This document shows, piece by piece, positions 51,684-60,197 of a stretch of DNA of 64,000 nucleotides. The stretch comes from Candidatus Mcinerneyibacteriota bacterium (GTDB lineage Bacteria; Macinerneyibacteriota; Macinerneyibacteria; Macinerneyibacteriales; DSCS01), in contig JAFGWL010000056.1 of the NCBI GenBank assembly GCA_016937175.1, positions 202,458 to 266,457 of the forward strand. Direction: 5' to 3'. Position 1 is the first letter of the stretch. The number at the start of each line of letters is the position of its first letter. The notes under the pieces were generated by a model that did not search any database, was not told where the DNA came from, and saw nothing but the letters and a program-made list of their open reading frames with translations. A program made the position numbers and the translations under genes.

Positions 51684-52428
51684 ATATACAGACCGTTTTT
51701 ACCGCTCTTTCGGCGATCACAACCGTCTTGTCTATTACCATGTCGTGGCCTGTGAAAGCGACCTGTGGATCGGTATCGATGCTTCTTCGGCGAATGATTC
51801 TCTCCCGGAAGCCGCCTTGGAATTGACAGTAGAGGCCAGGTCCGATGTCCTGAAAGCCATTGAAGAGTCCCCCGATTTTCGGACAGCCCTTTCTCCGCTT
51901 GAGGGCCACCCTTCCTTTCCTCAACCCATGACAGAGGCTTCCCGCAAGGCAGGGACAGGGCCCATGGCGGCTGTAGCCGGATTCATCGCAGACCGTGTCA
52001 ACGAAGGATTATGCAGCCTTTTCTCCCCGAAAAAACTCCTGGTGGAGAACGGAGGGGATATCAGCGCCTGGGCCGAAGACGAGATCAGGGTCGGGATCTT
52101 TGCCGGCCCGTCTCCCCTTTCGGGACGCCTGGGCGTGACAGTTCCCTGCCTCGGACAGCGCCGGGGGATCTGCACCTCATCCGGGAGCGTGGGGCATTCA
52201 CTCAGCTTCGGAAAGGCCGACGCAGCGGTGATCATCTGTGATTCAGCCGCCCTGGCTGACGCCTATGCTACCGCAGCAGCCAACCGCATCCACACACGGT
52301 CCGATCTCACTGTCGTAATCGAAGAGCTTAAAGCCGAGCCCCGTATTCTGGGAAGTATCCTCATCTTCGGTGAAGAGATCGCTGTAGCCGGCGGATGCCC
52401 TCTCTATGCTCGAAGGGAGGAGCCATGA
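51676..52428 (+). CDS. UPF0280/COG2122 protein (ApbE-like) of the homocysteine pathway
   Basis: 250 residues from ATG 51676 (GAGGAGG upstream), overlapping DUF39 by 8 bp. AGTGPMAAVAGFIADRVNEG, LVENGGDISAW and ICTSSGSVGHSLSFGKADA are the UPF0280 blocks. The family shares the ApbE-like fold and in methanogens is required, with DUF39 and a ferredoxin protein, for homocysteine synthesis. Its exact reaction is unknown; placement in this operon supports the same role here. Confidence 0.88.
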   Translation: MDRYTDRFYRSFGDHNRLVYYHVVACESDLWIGIDASSANDSLPEAALELTVEARSDVLKAIEESPDFRTALSPLEGHPSFPQPMTEASRKAGTGPMAAVAGFIADRVNEGLCSLFSPKKLLVENGGDISAWAEDEIRVGIFAGPSPLSGRLGVTVPCLGQRRGICTSSGSVGHSLSFGKADAAVIICDSAALADAYATAAANRIHTRSDLTVVIEELKAEPRILGSILIFGEEIAVAGGCPLYARREEP

Positions 52429-53387
52429 AAGTCACCGATGTTATCCGGAAGGGAGACAGTAAGCTCCTCTCCCTGGAGATCGTCCCTCCCACCCGGGGTT
52501 ATTCCCTTGACGAAGCTCTTGACCATACTGAACAGCTCATGGCCTTTCGCCCCGATTTTATCAATGTGACAACCCATCAGCCCCATGTGGTTCTTGAGGA
52601 GAAAAACGGAGAAGTCATCAGGCTCCAGAAGAGCAATAAATGCGGGACCGTAGGTGTCTGTTCGGCTTTAAAACACCGCCTGGGAATCGAAGCGATCCCT
52701 CATGTGATCTGCGGCGGGAACACCCGTTTCGATATAGAGGATAAATTGATCGATCTCAATTACCTTGGTTTTGACAACCTCTTTATTGTGAGAGGCGATC
52801 CTCTCCCGGGGCATAAAACATTCATGCCTCCCCGCGAAGGGCACGAATACGCTTCCGGGTTGGTCCGACAGGCCCGTAACCTCAATGAAGGGCTGTACAC
52901 TTCGATCCAGGAAAAAGGTGTCCCCACCGATTTCTGTATTGGAGTCGCCGGGTATCCGGAAAAACATTATGAATCGTTCAACCGGAACAAAGACCTGGAT
53001 CATCTGTCTGAAAAGATCGAAGCAGGGGCCCACTTTGTCATCACGCAGATGCTCTTCAGTGCAACTTTCTACATATCTTTCGTCGACGAACTGCTGAAAA
53101 GAGGACTTCAGATCCCTGTCATTCCGGGAATCAAACCGGTGACCCGTTTACAATCTCTGAAAAGGATCCCGGGAACCTTTCATATCGAGATCCCCCAGAG
53201 ACTTGTCTCTTCACTGGAAGCAGCACGCACACCGGCAGAAGAAGCCAAAGCCGGGACAGAATACATGGCCCGTCTGATCCGGGACCTGTTGGATGCCGGG
53301 GCGCCCGGTATCCATATCTTCACCATGGGCAGCGGAAAAAGCACACAGAGGCTTCTGGAGACAGCCTTTGGGAAAGGCGGGATCTGA
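52425..53387 (+). CDS. metF: 5,10-methylenetetrahydrofolate reductase
   Basis: 320 residues; ATGA overlap with the UPF0280 stop and GGAGGAGCC upstream. LSLEIVPPTRGYSLDEAL (catalytic Glu), FINVTTHQPHVV and DNLFIVRGDPLP match the MetF fold. It reduces methylene-THF to 5-methyl-THF, the methyl donor for MetH just downstream. The partner reductant (NADH or ferredoxin) cannot be read. Confidence 0.93.
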   Translation: MKVTDVIRKGDSKLLSLEIVPPTRGYSLDEALDHTEQLMAFRPDFINVTTHQPHVVLEEKNGEVIRLQKSNKCGTVGVCSALKHRLGIEAIPHVICGGNTRFDIEDKLIDLNYLGFDNLFIVRGDPLPGHKTFMPPREGHEYASGLVRQARNLNEGLYTSIQEKGVPTDFCIGVAGYPEKHYESFNRNKDLDHLSEKIEAGAHFVITQMLFSATFYISFVDELLKRGLQIPVIPGIKPVTRLQSLKRIPGTFHIEIPQRLVSSLEAARTPAEEAKAGTEYMARLIRDLLDAGAPGIHIFTMGSGKSTQRLLETAFGKGGI

Positions 53388-53388
53388 C

Positions 53389-56300
53389 ATGAAGGCCTTA
53401 CTGAAAGACCTGCTTTTGAATAAGACCCTGTTGGGGGACGGTGCCATGGGTACCTCGATCCAGGCCTGGTTAAACGGAGAAAACCAAAAAGGTTCCAATG
53501 AACTCCTGAATATCACAGCGCCAGACTTGATCCGCGGGATTCACAGGGATTTTCTCCTGGCCGGAAGCGATATTATCGAAACGAACACTTTCGGCGCTTC
53601 AGCCCTCTCTCTCAGAGATTACGGTTTGGAAGAACGCACTTTTGAAATCAATCAAGCCGCCGCTTTTTTAGCCCGTAAGTGCGCGGATACAGAATCGACT
53701 GTTTCCAAACCCCGTTTTGTGGCCGGATCTATCGGCCCTACGGGTTACCTTCCTTCTCTGGGACAGGTCTCTTTTGATACCCTTTATGAAAGCTATAAAA
53801 CCCAGTGCAGAGGCCTAATTCAGGGAGGAATCGACTATTTCCTGATCGAAACGTGTCAGGATCTGCTTCAGGTCAAGGTGGCTCTCATCGCCGCCCGGGA
53901 TGCTGCTCTGGAAAACGGAAAAAAGATCCCTGCTGCTGTCTCCCTTTCCCTTGAGAAGGGACGCCTGATCACCGGTTCTGATATCAAAACCATCGTGACC
54001 GTCCTGGAGCCTTTCGACCTGCTCTATCTCGGGTTCAACTGCGGTAATGGATTCGAAGGCCTTGAAGAGGCCCTATCCTCTTTAGGCCGATATTCTCCCT
54101 ACCCGTTGGCCCTTATGCCCAATGCCGGCTTCCCTGAAGTGAAAAACGGCCATCTCTTTTATTCCATGACACCGGAAGAATATAGCAGCGAAATAATACG
54201 GCTCATGGAGATCATCCCGCTCTCGCTTGTTGGCGGATGCTGCGGGACCACTCCGGCTCATATTCAAGCCTTAAAAAAAGACCTTGACCATTACCCTCTG
54301 AAGCTCCGGAAAAAACCGCTAAAAGAGGCCCGTCTGGCCTCTCTCTTCAAAGCTGTCGACATCAAGACATCCCGCCCCCCCTTTCTTATAGGAGAGCGCT
54401 CCAACACTCAGGGGAGCAAAAGATTTAAAGAGCTTTTGCTGAAAGATGATTTCGACTCTATGATCGTTACAGCTTTGGAGCAGGAAAGATCAGGAGCCGC
54501 CGCATTGGATCTCTGCTGCGTTATCCCCGGACGCGATGAGGTAAGGGATCTTTCGCGCTTTGTCGAAGAGCTTAACCGGCAGGCCGGGACACCTCTTTGT
54601 CTTGACACGGTCAACACCGAAGCTTTGGAAGAAGCCCTGAAAAGGGTAAGCGGGAAACCCCTTATCAATTCAGTACATTTGAAGGATAAGGCGCAGGCCG
54701 AGAAGATCTTCACTCTGGCAAGAAGGTTCGGCGCGTCCCTGATCTGCCTGGCCATGGATCAACAAGGGATGGCTCTCACTTCACAGGACAAGATCGAAAA
54801 GTCAGAGAAGATCTATTCTCTGGCTGTCGATGAATATGGATTAGCGCCCGAAGACCTTTTCTTCGATATGCTGACCTTCACCATCGCTTCAGATACGGAG
54901 CTCAATTCAGCCTATGAGACACTAACAGCTCTGAAGGAGTTTAAAAAACGTCATCCGCGGACGAATACGATCCTGGGAGTCAGCAACGTCTCCCACGGGC
55001 TCAAACCGTTCCCACGAAAAATCCTCAACTCACTTTTTCTCCAGTCAGCAGTGGAACATGGCCTTGATGCCTCCCTTGTCCACGCCGGAAACCTTACGCC
55101 TCTTCATCACTTCCCTGAAAAACTTATCACTTTGGGTCGGACTCTCCTTCTCTCTCCGCAGCCTGGCTCTGAACGTTTAACCGATTTTCTTCGACTATGT
55201 GACACGGCAACGGGAGCACTAGAACAAAATAAATCCTCTAAGAAAGAAAAACTCACTCTTTTTCAGGCCATCATCGACGGCCGTAAAGAGGAATCCCTGG
55301 ACTTGGTTCAAAAAGAACTCAAGACGAAGAAAGCAGAAAATATTATCGAAGAGGTTATCATCCCGGCTATGGAAGAAGTAGGACGCCTCTTTGAATCCAA
55401 TCAACTGCAGCTCCCTTTCGTCCTTCGTTCTTCTGAGACCGCGAAAAAGGCTCTGGACCTTCTTTCTGCCCATTTATCAGAACGAAAACATAAGGGGACG
55501 ATTCTTCTGGCCACTGTTTACGGCGATGTCCACGATATCGGCAAAAACTTAAGTGCCATTATCTTCCGCAATCACGGTTATCGTGTCGTTGATATCGGGG
55601 TCGACCGGTCGGCAGAAGAGATCATTGATGCCGTGAAGACCCATGAGCCTGATGCGGTGGGCCTGAGCGGACTTTTGGCCAATTCAGCGATTTATTTCGG
55701 AACGGTTTTATCCCTCTTTGCAAAAAACGACTTGACCTTGCCGGTTCTCTGCGGAGGAGCAGCCCTGACCAGGGATTTTACAGAAAACCATCTGGCCCCT
55801 CTCTATAACGGGGGCGTCTATAAAGCTGATGATGCTTTCGATGCTATCCGGTTTTTAAGACAACACCCTCTTCCTCAAACGACGAAATCGTGTGAGGTAT
55901 CCTGCGCTGAAAAAAATGAACGGGGGAAAACCTTAAACCAAAGGATGGGTTCAGAAAGAGTTAACCAGGTCCACTATCCGGTCGAGGCGATTCTTCCCTT
56001 CCTGAATAATAGCAGGCTTTTCAAAATCCGCTGGGGAGGACTTGATCCCGATACGGGAAACGAGGAGTTAACCCGCCTTCTGCAAAAAGAAGGACTCTAC
56101 CAAAGCATCAAAGGCGTATTCAGCTCTTATCCCTGCTTACGGGACAGGGAGAGCCTTACCCTTTTTGACTCAGAAGGAAAGCCTGTCACCACATTCCGTT
56201 TTCCCAGGGACACAAGCGGTGAGAATCGATGCATCACCGACTTTTTCCGGGAAGAAGGAGACCATATCACTCTCTTTCTTGTCACAGCCGGTCCGGAAAT

Positions 56301-56637
56301 CGCCCGTGAAGAAGCCCGCCTTCTGGAAAAGGATTCTTACTATGATTATTACCTCTTACATGGATTGGGAACGGAACTGGCCGAAGCCGCCGCCGCCTGC
56401 CTGAACGACGAGTTAAAAAAGAAAGAGGGCCCATCCTTACGTTTCGGTTTCGGCTATCCCGCCTGCCCCGATCTGAAATACCAGGAGACGATCTGTCGGC
56501 TGCTGCAAGCCGGATCTATCGGGGTCTCCGTGACGCCCTCCTTTCAGCTTATCCCCGAGCTAAGCACCGGAGGATTTATGATCCACAATGAAAAAGCCTT
56601 TTATTTTCCGATGAAGGACAAAGGAGGATTACAATGA
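53389..56637 (+). CDS. metH: Cobalamin-dependent methionine synthase, full-length
   Basis: 1082 residues. LLGDGAMGTSIQ opens the homocysteine domain; Zn ligands are Cys218 (NCGNG) and Cys284-Cys285 (GGCCGTTPAH). A pterin-binding domain (about 310-580) is followed by the B12 cap (LFESNQLQLPFVLRSSETAKK) and DVHDIGKN with axial His715. The C-terminal AdoMet reactivation domain ends FGYPACPDLKYQETI...GVSVTPSFQLIPELSTGG. It methylates homocysteine using 5-methyl-THF. The AdoMet domain being present makes it E. coli-like rather than a split form. It starts 1 bp after the metF stop and is followed by asd with a 4-bp overlap. Confidence 0.95.
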   Translation: MKALLKDLLLNKTLLGDGAMGTSIQAWLNGENQKGSNELLNITAPDLIRGIHRDFLLAGSDIIETNTFGASALSLRDYGLEERTFEINQAAAFLARKCADTESTVSKPRFVAGSIGPTGYLPSLGQVSFDTLYESYKTQCRGLIQGGIDYFLIETCQDLLQVKVALIAARDAALENGKKIPAAVSLSLEKGRLITGSDIKTIVTVLEPFDLLYLGFNCGNGFEGLEEALSSLGRYSPYPLALMPNAGFPEVKNGHLFYSMTPEEYSSEIIRLMEIIPLSLVGGCCGTTPAHIQALKKDLDHYPLKLRKKPLKEARLASLFKAVDIKTSRPPFLIGERSNTQGSKRFKELLLKDDFDSMIVTALEQERSGAAALDLCCVIPGRDEVRDLSRFVEELNRQAGTPLCLDTVNTEALEEALKRVSGKPLINSVHLKDKAQAEKIFTLARRFGASLICLAMDQQGMALTSQDKIEKSEKIYSLAVDEYGLAPEDLFFDMLTFTIASDTELNSAYETLTALKEFKKRHPRTNTILGVSNVSHGLKPFPRKILNSLFLQSAVEHGLDASLVHAGNLTPLHHFPEKLITLGRTLLLSPQPGSERLTDFLRLCDTATGALEQNKSSKKEKLTLFQAIIDGRKEESLDLVQKELKTKKAENIIEEVIIPAMEEVGRLFESNQLQLPFVLRSSETAKKALDLLSAHLSERKHKGTILLATVYGDVHDIGKNLSAIIFRNHGYRVVDIGVDRSAEEIIDAVKTHEPDAVGLSGLLANSAIYFGTVLSLFAKNDLTLPVLCGGAALTRDFTENHLAPLYNGGVYKADDAFDAIRFLRQHPLPQTTKSCEVSCAEKNERGKTLNQRMGSERVNQVHYPVEAILPFLNNSRLFKIRWGGLDPDTGNEELTRLLQKEGLYQSIKGVFSSYPCLRDRESLTLFDSEGKPVTTFRFPRDTSGENRCITDFFREEGDHITLFLVTAGPEIAREEARLLEKDSYYDYYLLHGLGTELAEAAAACLNDELKKKEGPSLRFGFGYPACPDLKYQETICRLLQAGSIGVSVTPSFQLIPELSTGGFMIHNEKAFYFPMKDKGGLQ

Positions 56638-57656
56638 AGATCGATGCCGCTCTCCTGGGAGCCACAGGGGCTGTCGGGCAGAAATTTATCCAACTTCTCC
56701 GGGGACATCCCTTGTTCAGGCTTACAGAACTCTTTGCTTCCGAACGCTCGGCGGGTAAATCTTACGGCGAAGCAGTGACCTGGAAACTCTCTGCCCCTCC
56801 GGATCCTGCCATCGAAGCTCTTCCTGTTTTCTCCTGCGATCAGGAGCCCCGGGCCAGGCTTGTCTTCTCCGCCCTTGATGCCTCGGCTGCCGGGCCCATA
56901 GAAAGCCGCCTTGTGAGCCTGGGACATCTTGTCATCTCCAACGCGAGAAACCACCGGATGGATAGCGATGTCCCCATCATGATCCCCGAGATAAACGGAT
57001 CTCTTCTGAACAAGGTTTCTCCAAACAAGGGCGCTCTGATCACAAACCCCAACTGTTCCACAGCAGGGCTGGCGCTCTCCCTCTTTCCTCTCCACCGTGC
57101 TTTCATCCTTCAGTCCGTTCATACAGTGACAATGCAGGCCTTTTCAGGCGCAGGATATCCGGGCCTCTCTGCCTGGGATATCGTAGGCAACGTCATCCCC
57201 TTCATCGACGGGGAAGAAGAGAAGATCGAACAGGAGCTTCCCAAGATCTTCGGCCGTTATAACGGAAAGAGCTTCAGACCGGCTCCCATTTCTGTCACGG
57301 CCTCCTGTAACCGTGTCCCGGTCCGTGAAGGCCATCTCCTCGATGTCCGGGCATCTTTTGAAAAGCCTTTCACTCTGGAAAAAATACGGGAGGAGTGGGC
57401 TCTGTTCCGCTCTGAAGCGCCTTATCTCACTCTCCCTTCATCTCCCGGATCTCCGGTTATATACATCCCTACAGCGGATATGCCCCAACCCTCTCTTTTT
57501 CATGAGAAGAACAGTATGAGTGTCTATACAGGACGCCTGAAGGCCCTCTCAGAAAAAGAGATCTGTTTTAAGGCTCTTGTCCACAACACAGTCAGGGGAG
57601 CAGCAGGAAACGCACTCCTAATAGCTGAGAGAGCGGCCTTAATCGGCCTACTTTGA
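56634..57656 (+). CDS. asd: Aspartate-semialdehyde dehydrogenase (archaeal/fungal-type)
   Basis: 340 residues; ATGA overlap with metH and AAAGGAGG upstream. LLGATGAVGQKFIQLL binds NADP; NPNCSTAGLAL carries catalytic Cys141, in the NCSTxGL form of the archaeal/yeast Asd group rather than the E. coli type. It produces aspartate semialdehyde from aspartyl phosphate, the substrate of the DUF39 protein in the same operon. Last gene; the tryptophan promoter follows within 10 bp. Confidence 0.93.
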   Translation: MKIDAALLGATGAVGQKFIQLLRGHPLFRLTELFASERSAGKSYGEAVTWKLSAPPDPAIEALPVFSCDQEPRARLVFSALDASAAGPIESRLVSLGHLVISNARNHRMDSDVPIMIPEINGSLLNKVSPNKGALITNPNCSTAGLALSLFPLHRAFILQSVHTVTMQAFSGAGYPGLSAWDIVGNVIPFIDGEEEKIEQELPKIFGRYNGKSFRPAPISVTASCNRVPVREGHLLDVRASFEKPFTLEKIREEWALFRSEAPYLTLPSSPGSPVIYIPTADMPQPSLFHEKNSMSVYTGRLKALSEKEICFKALVHNTVRGAAGNALLIAERAALIGLL

Positions 57657-57665
57657 TCTTTTTCC

Positions 57666-57693
57666 TTGACAGCTCTTTTTATGCAGTTACTAT
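57666..57693 (+). promoter_or_regulatory. trpB promoter
   Basis: TTGACA (57666-57671), 16-bp spacer, TACTAT (57688-57693). The -10 lies inside the first of two palindromic operators, so repressor binding would block RNA polymerase. Confidence 0.6.
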
Positions 57694-57721
57694 TCATAGA
57701 AACGTTACTATAAATAGTAAC
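57686..57721 (+). promoter_or_regulatory. Tandem TrpR-type operators
   Basis: GTTACTATTCATAGAAAC (57686-57703, one mismatch per half) and GTTACTATAAATAGTAAC (57704-57721, perfect) abut exactly, period 18 bp. They resemble TrpR operator half-sites (GTACTAG-type) and sit over the -10 and start of trpB, with trpR encoded downstream. Confidence 0.7.
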
Positions 57722-57737
57722 ACTGAAAGGAGCTTAT

Positions 57738-58937
57738 ATGAAGCCACAGACGATGCCTGATATCCGGGGGTATTTCGGAGAGTATGGAGGAGCCTACCTT
57801 CCCGAGGTACTCCAGGGGATCATGGCAGAGATCACGGAAGCCTATGAGGAGTGCCGTCGCGATCCCGGTTTTCAACAGGAGCTGAGCCAGGCCCTCACTC
57901 ACTATGTAGGACGGCCCTCCCCTCTTTATTTTGCCTCTAACTTGTCCCAAGGGTGCTCAGCGGCCAGGATCTATCTGAAGCGGGAAGACTTGAATCACAC
58001 CGGGGCTCATAAGATCAATCACTGCCTGGGGGAGGCCCTTTTAGCCCGCCGCATGGGTAAAAAGAAGCTCATCGCTGAGACCGGCGCCGGCCAGCATGGA
58101 GTGGCTCTGGCCACGGCTGCAGCTTTGACAGGCATGGAATGTGATATCTATATGGGCCAGATCGACATTGAAAAAGAGCACCCCAACGTCTCCCGCATGA
58201 AGATCCTGGGAGCCCATGTCATCCCTGTGACTACCAATACACAAAGCCTCAAAGATGCTGTTGATGCAGCCTTCGAAGCTTATCTGAAAGACCCGGTGAA
58301 CCAATTCTATGCCATCGGATCTGTTGTGGGCCCTCATCCCTTTCCCCGGATGGTACGCGATTTTCAGTCCGTAGTCGGGCGCGAAGCCAAAGAACAATTT
58401 TTTGCGATGACAGGCCGTCTCCCTGACAGTGTCATCGCCTGTGTCGGAGGAGGGTCCAACGCCATGGGCATCTTCAGCGCCTTTCTGGATGAACCGTCTG
58501 TATCCCTCATCGGAGTGGAGCCTTCAGGACGCGGGTTCAAGGACGGGGATCATGCAGCGACGCTCACAAAAGGGCGCCCGGGCATCCTCCACGGGTTCCG
58601 CTCCTATCTCCTTCAGGATGATGCCGGCGAACCTCTTCCCGTCTATTCTGTCGCCAGCGGGCTGGATTATCCGGGTGTGGGCCCTGAACACAGCTACCTC
58701 AAGGACATGGGGCGGGCGGCTTATAAGACGATCTCCGATGAAGAAGCGATCGACGCCTTCTTCATACTCTCCAGGGCAGAAGGGATCATTCCGGCCATCG
58801 AATCGGCACACGCGGTAGCCTACGCCATGAAGCGCGCACGCGAAAACCCCGGAGAATCCATCCTGGTCAACCTGTCAGGCCGCGGAGATAAAGACGTCGA
58901 TTTTGTACTGGAGCATTACAAAAGGGATGATTTCTGA
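57738..58937 (+). CDS. trpB: Tryptophan synthase beta chain
   Basis: 399 residues of the TrpB1 group. [15 protein letters not shown] opens it, [18 protein letters not shown] holds PLP Lys92, and [17 protein letters not shown] and [11 protein letters not shown] bind phosphate. It joins indole and serine to tryptophan. No trpA or other trp genes flank it, so it would salvage indole from the environment, as proposed for lone TrpB1 genes elsewhere. GAAAGGAG precedes the ATG. Confidence 0.95.
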   Translation: MKPQTMPDIRGYFGEYGGAYLPEVLQGIMAEITEAYEECRRDPGFQQELSQALTHYVGRPSPLYFASNLSQGCSAARIYLKREDLNHTGAHKINHCLGEALLARRMGKKKLIAETGAGQHGVALATAAALTGMECDIYMGQIDIEKEHPNVSRMKILGAHVIPVTTNTQSLKDAVDAAFEAYLKDPVNQFYAIGSVVGPHPFPRMVRDFQSVVGREAKEQFFAMTGRLPDSVIACVGGGSNAMGIFSAFLDEPSVSLIGVEPSGRGFKDGDHAATLTKGRPGILHGFRSYLLQDDAGEPLPVYSVASGLDYPGVGPEHSYLKDMGRAAYKTISDEEAIDAFFILSRAEGIIPAIESAHAVAYAMKRARENPGESILVNLSGRGDKDVDFVLEHYKRDDF

Positions 58938-58956
58938 AGAGATGAGTGTTCGCTGT

Positions 58957-58985
58957 TTGACAAATCCCCTGTTCTTTACTAAAAT
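58957..58985 (+). promoter_or_regulatory. trpR promoter
   Basis: TTGACA (58957-58962), 17-bp spacer, TAAAAT (58980-58985), between the trpB stop and the trpR ATG. No copy of the trpB operator was seen here. Confidence 0.55.
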
Positions 58986-59007
58986 AAGAGATGTAAAGGA
59001 CAGGGGT

Positions 59008-59286
59008 ATGAAAATATATCGACTGAATGAAATCGCCCGGACGCTTGCTTCCATTGAAGACCCTCAGGTCATCGAGGATTTTATGAACTCCATTCTTACG
59101 GAGAAAGAGGTCTTTGACATCTCCTCCCGGTGGGAACTGGTGAAATATCTGGATGAAGGTGTCTCACAACGGACTATCGCCTCTGAACTGGGCTTAAGCC
59201 TCTGCAAAATCACCCGGGGTTCAAAAGAACTTCATAAGAACCACTCTGCTTTCAAAAAAGTACTGGACGCTTTCAAGAAACTTTAA
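59008..59286 (+). CDS. trpR: Trp repressor family protein
   Basis: 92 residues from ATG 59008 (AAAGGACAG upstream). EVFDISSRWELVKYLDEGVS and QRTIASELGLSLCKITRGSK, with the ITRGSKEL turn, match the TrpR helix-turn-helix. As an aporepressor it binds tryptophan and shuts operators such as those before trpB. It is slightly shorter than E. coli TrpR (108). Its own promoter follows trpB. Confidence 0.9.
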   Translation: MKIYRLNEIARTLASIEDPQVIEDFMNSILTEKEVFDISSRWELVKYLDEGVSQRTIASELGLSLCKITRGSKELHKNHSAFKKVLDAFKKL

Positions 59287-60026
59287 TGTCTCACCCGGTA
59301 ACGTAATACAAGCACATCTCCCTCCGCTTCGACACCGATCTTTTCCAGAGAGACAGGCCACTCTCCGGGTTTTAACTCAGGAGAATCAAAAAGAGAAGGG
59401 GTCTTAAAGCCTCCTATGATGACAGGATTCATTCGTATATTGATCTCATCGATGAGCCCCAAGCGCATGAGGGCCCCGGAGAGCCTTCCCCCCGAAGAGG
59501 TCGCCACACAGGTGACCCCTAACCGGACTCTGATCTTTTGAAGCATCGTCATAAGGTCTACAGGCCCCGGCCCGCTTACCATGTAAGGGGTTTTGTTTTG
59601 ACGCAAAAAATAGAGGTACTCCGGGGGTGCCTGATAAGATGTCAGGTGAAGCAGAGGGCGGGAGGGCTCCCCTTTGTATCCGTTTCTAAACCGGCCCAGG
59701 CCGTCGACGATCCCAAGCCAGCTCTCCCTTTTTGGGTCTTCGACCACTTCAGCGGGAAGATAGTCATCATACAATTCCCCGGGGGGCCCTTGAAAAGAAG
59801 GCAGCTCTCGTAAAGGCTCCCCCTGACGGACCACCATGTGGCTCCCCTCCATCCAGAATTGAGGATGATAAATGTCTTCTATCTTCTGTTCGAATCGTAC
59901 CCACTCTTCAGGCGATCCCAGGACTTTATAACGCTCGTCCATATCAAACATGGTCTTGTCGGGTTCCAGGGTGATCCGTCCATCCACTGAAGCTGTCACA
60001 TAAAGGACTACAAAGGGCCGTATCAT
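59283..60026 (-). CDS. RibD C-terminal/dihydrofolate reductase-like oxidoreductase
   Basis: 247 residues from ATG 60026 (GAGAGGAGAG upstream). FVVLYVTASVDGRITLEPDK starts it like RibD/DHFR-type reductases, and VTCVATSSGGRLSGALMRLG, LIDEINIRMNPVIIGG are the C-terminal RibD blocks. NADPH-dependent reductase; whether it acts in riboflavin or a similar pathway is unknown. Convergent with trpR, overlapping by 4 bp. Confidence 0.82.
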   Translation of the reverse strand: MIRPFVVLYVTASVDGRITLEPDKTMFDMDERYKVLGSPEEWVRFEQKIEDIYHPQFWMEGSHMVVRQGEPLRELPSFQGPPGELYDDYLPAEVVEDPKRESWLGIVDGLGRFRNGYKGEPSRPLLHLTSYQAPPEYLYFLRQNKTPYMVSGPGPVDLMTMLQKIRVRLGVTCVATSSGGRLSGALMRLGLIDEINIRMNPVIIGGFKTPSLFDSPELKPGEWPVSLEKIGVEAEGDVLVLRYRVRH

Positions 60027-60158
60027 AGACTCTCCTCTCATTTCATCGCCTGTTGGCGTAAATCCCGGGGCATCTTCTCTATAACAGAGCGGAACACCCC
60101 AAGGGCAACTCCTTCTTCGCAGAATGATTCTATTTCAGGGTTCATCAAGACTTTTGGT

Positions 60159-60187
60159 GCCCCCACCGGCAGACAGCCGACGGGGGC
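60159..60187 (-). terminator. Hairpin between the Ntn-hydrolase and reductase genes
   Basis: GCCCCCGTCGGC / GCCGGTGGGGGC on the minus strand (loop TGTCT), 12 pairs of which two are G-U wobbles. On the plus strand the same positions are mismatched, so the structure favours the minus transcript. No clear T-run follows. Confidence 0.45.
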
Positions 60188-60197
60188 TCTGAGGGGG

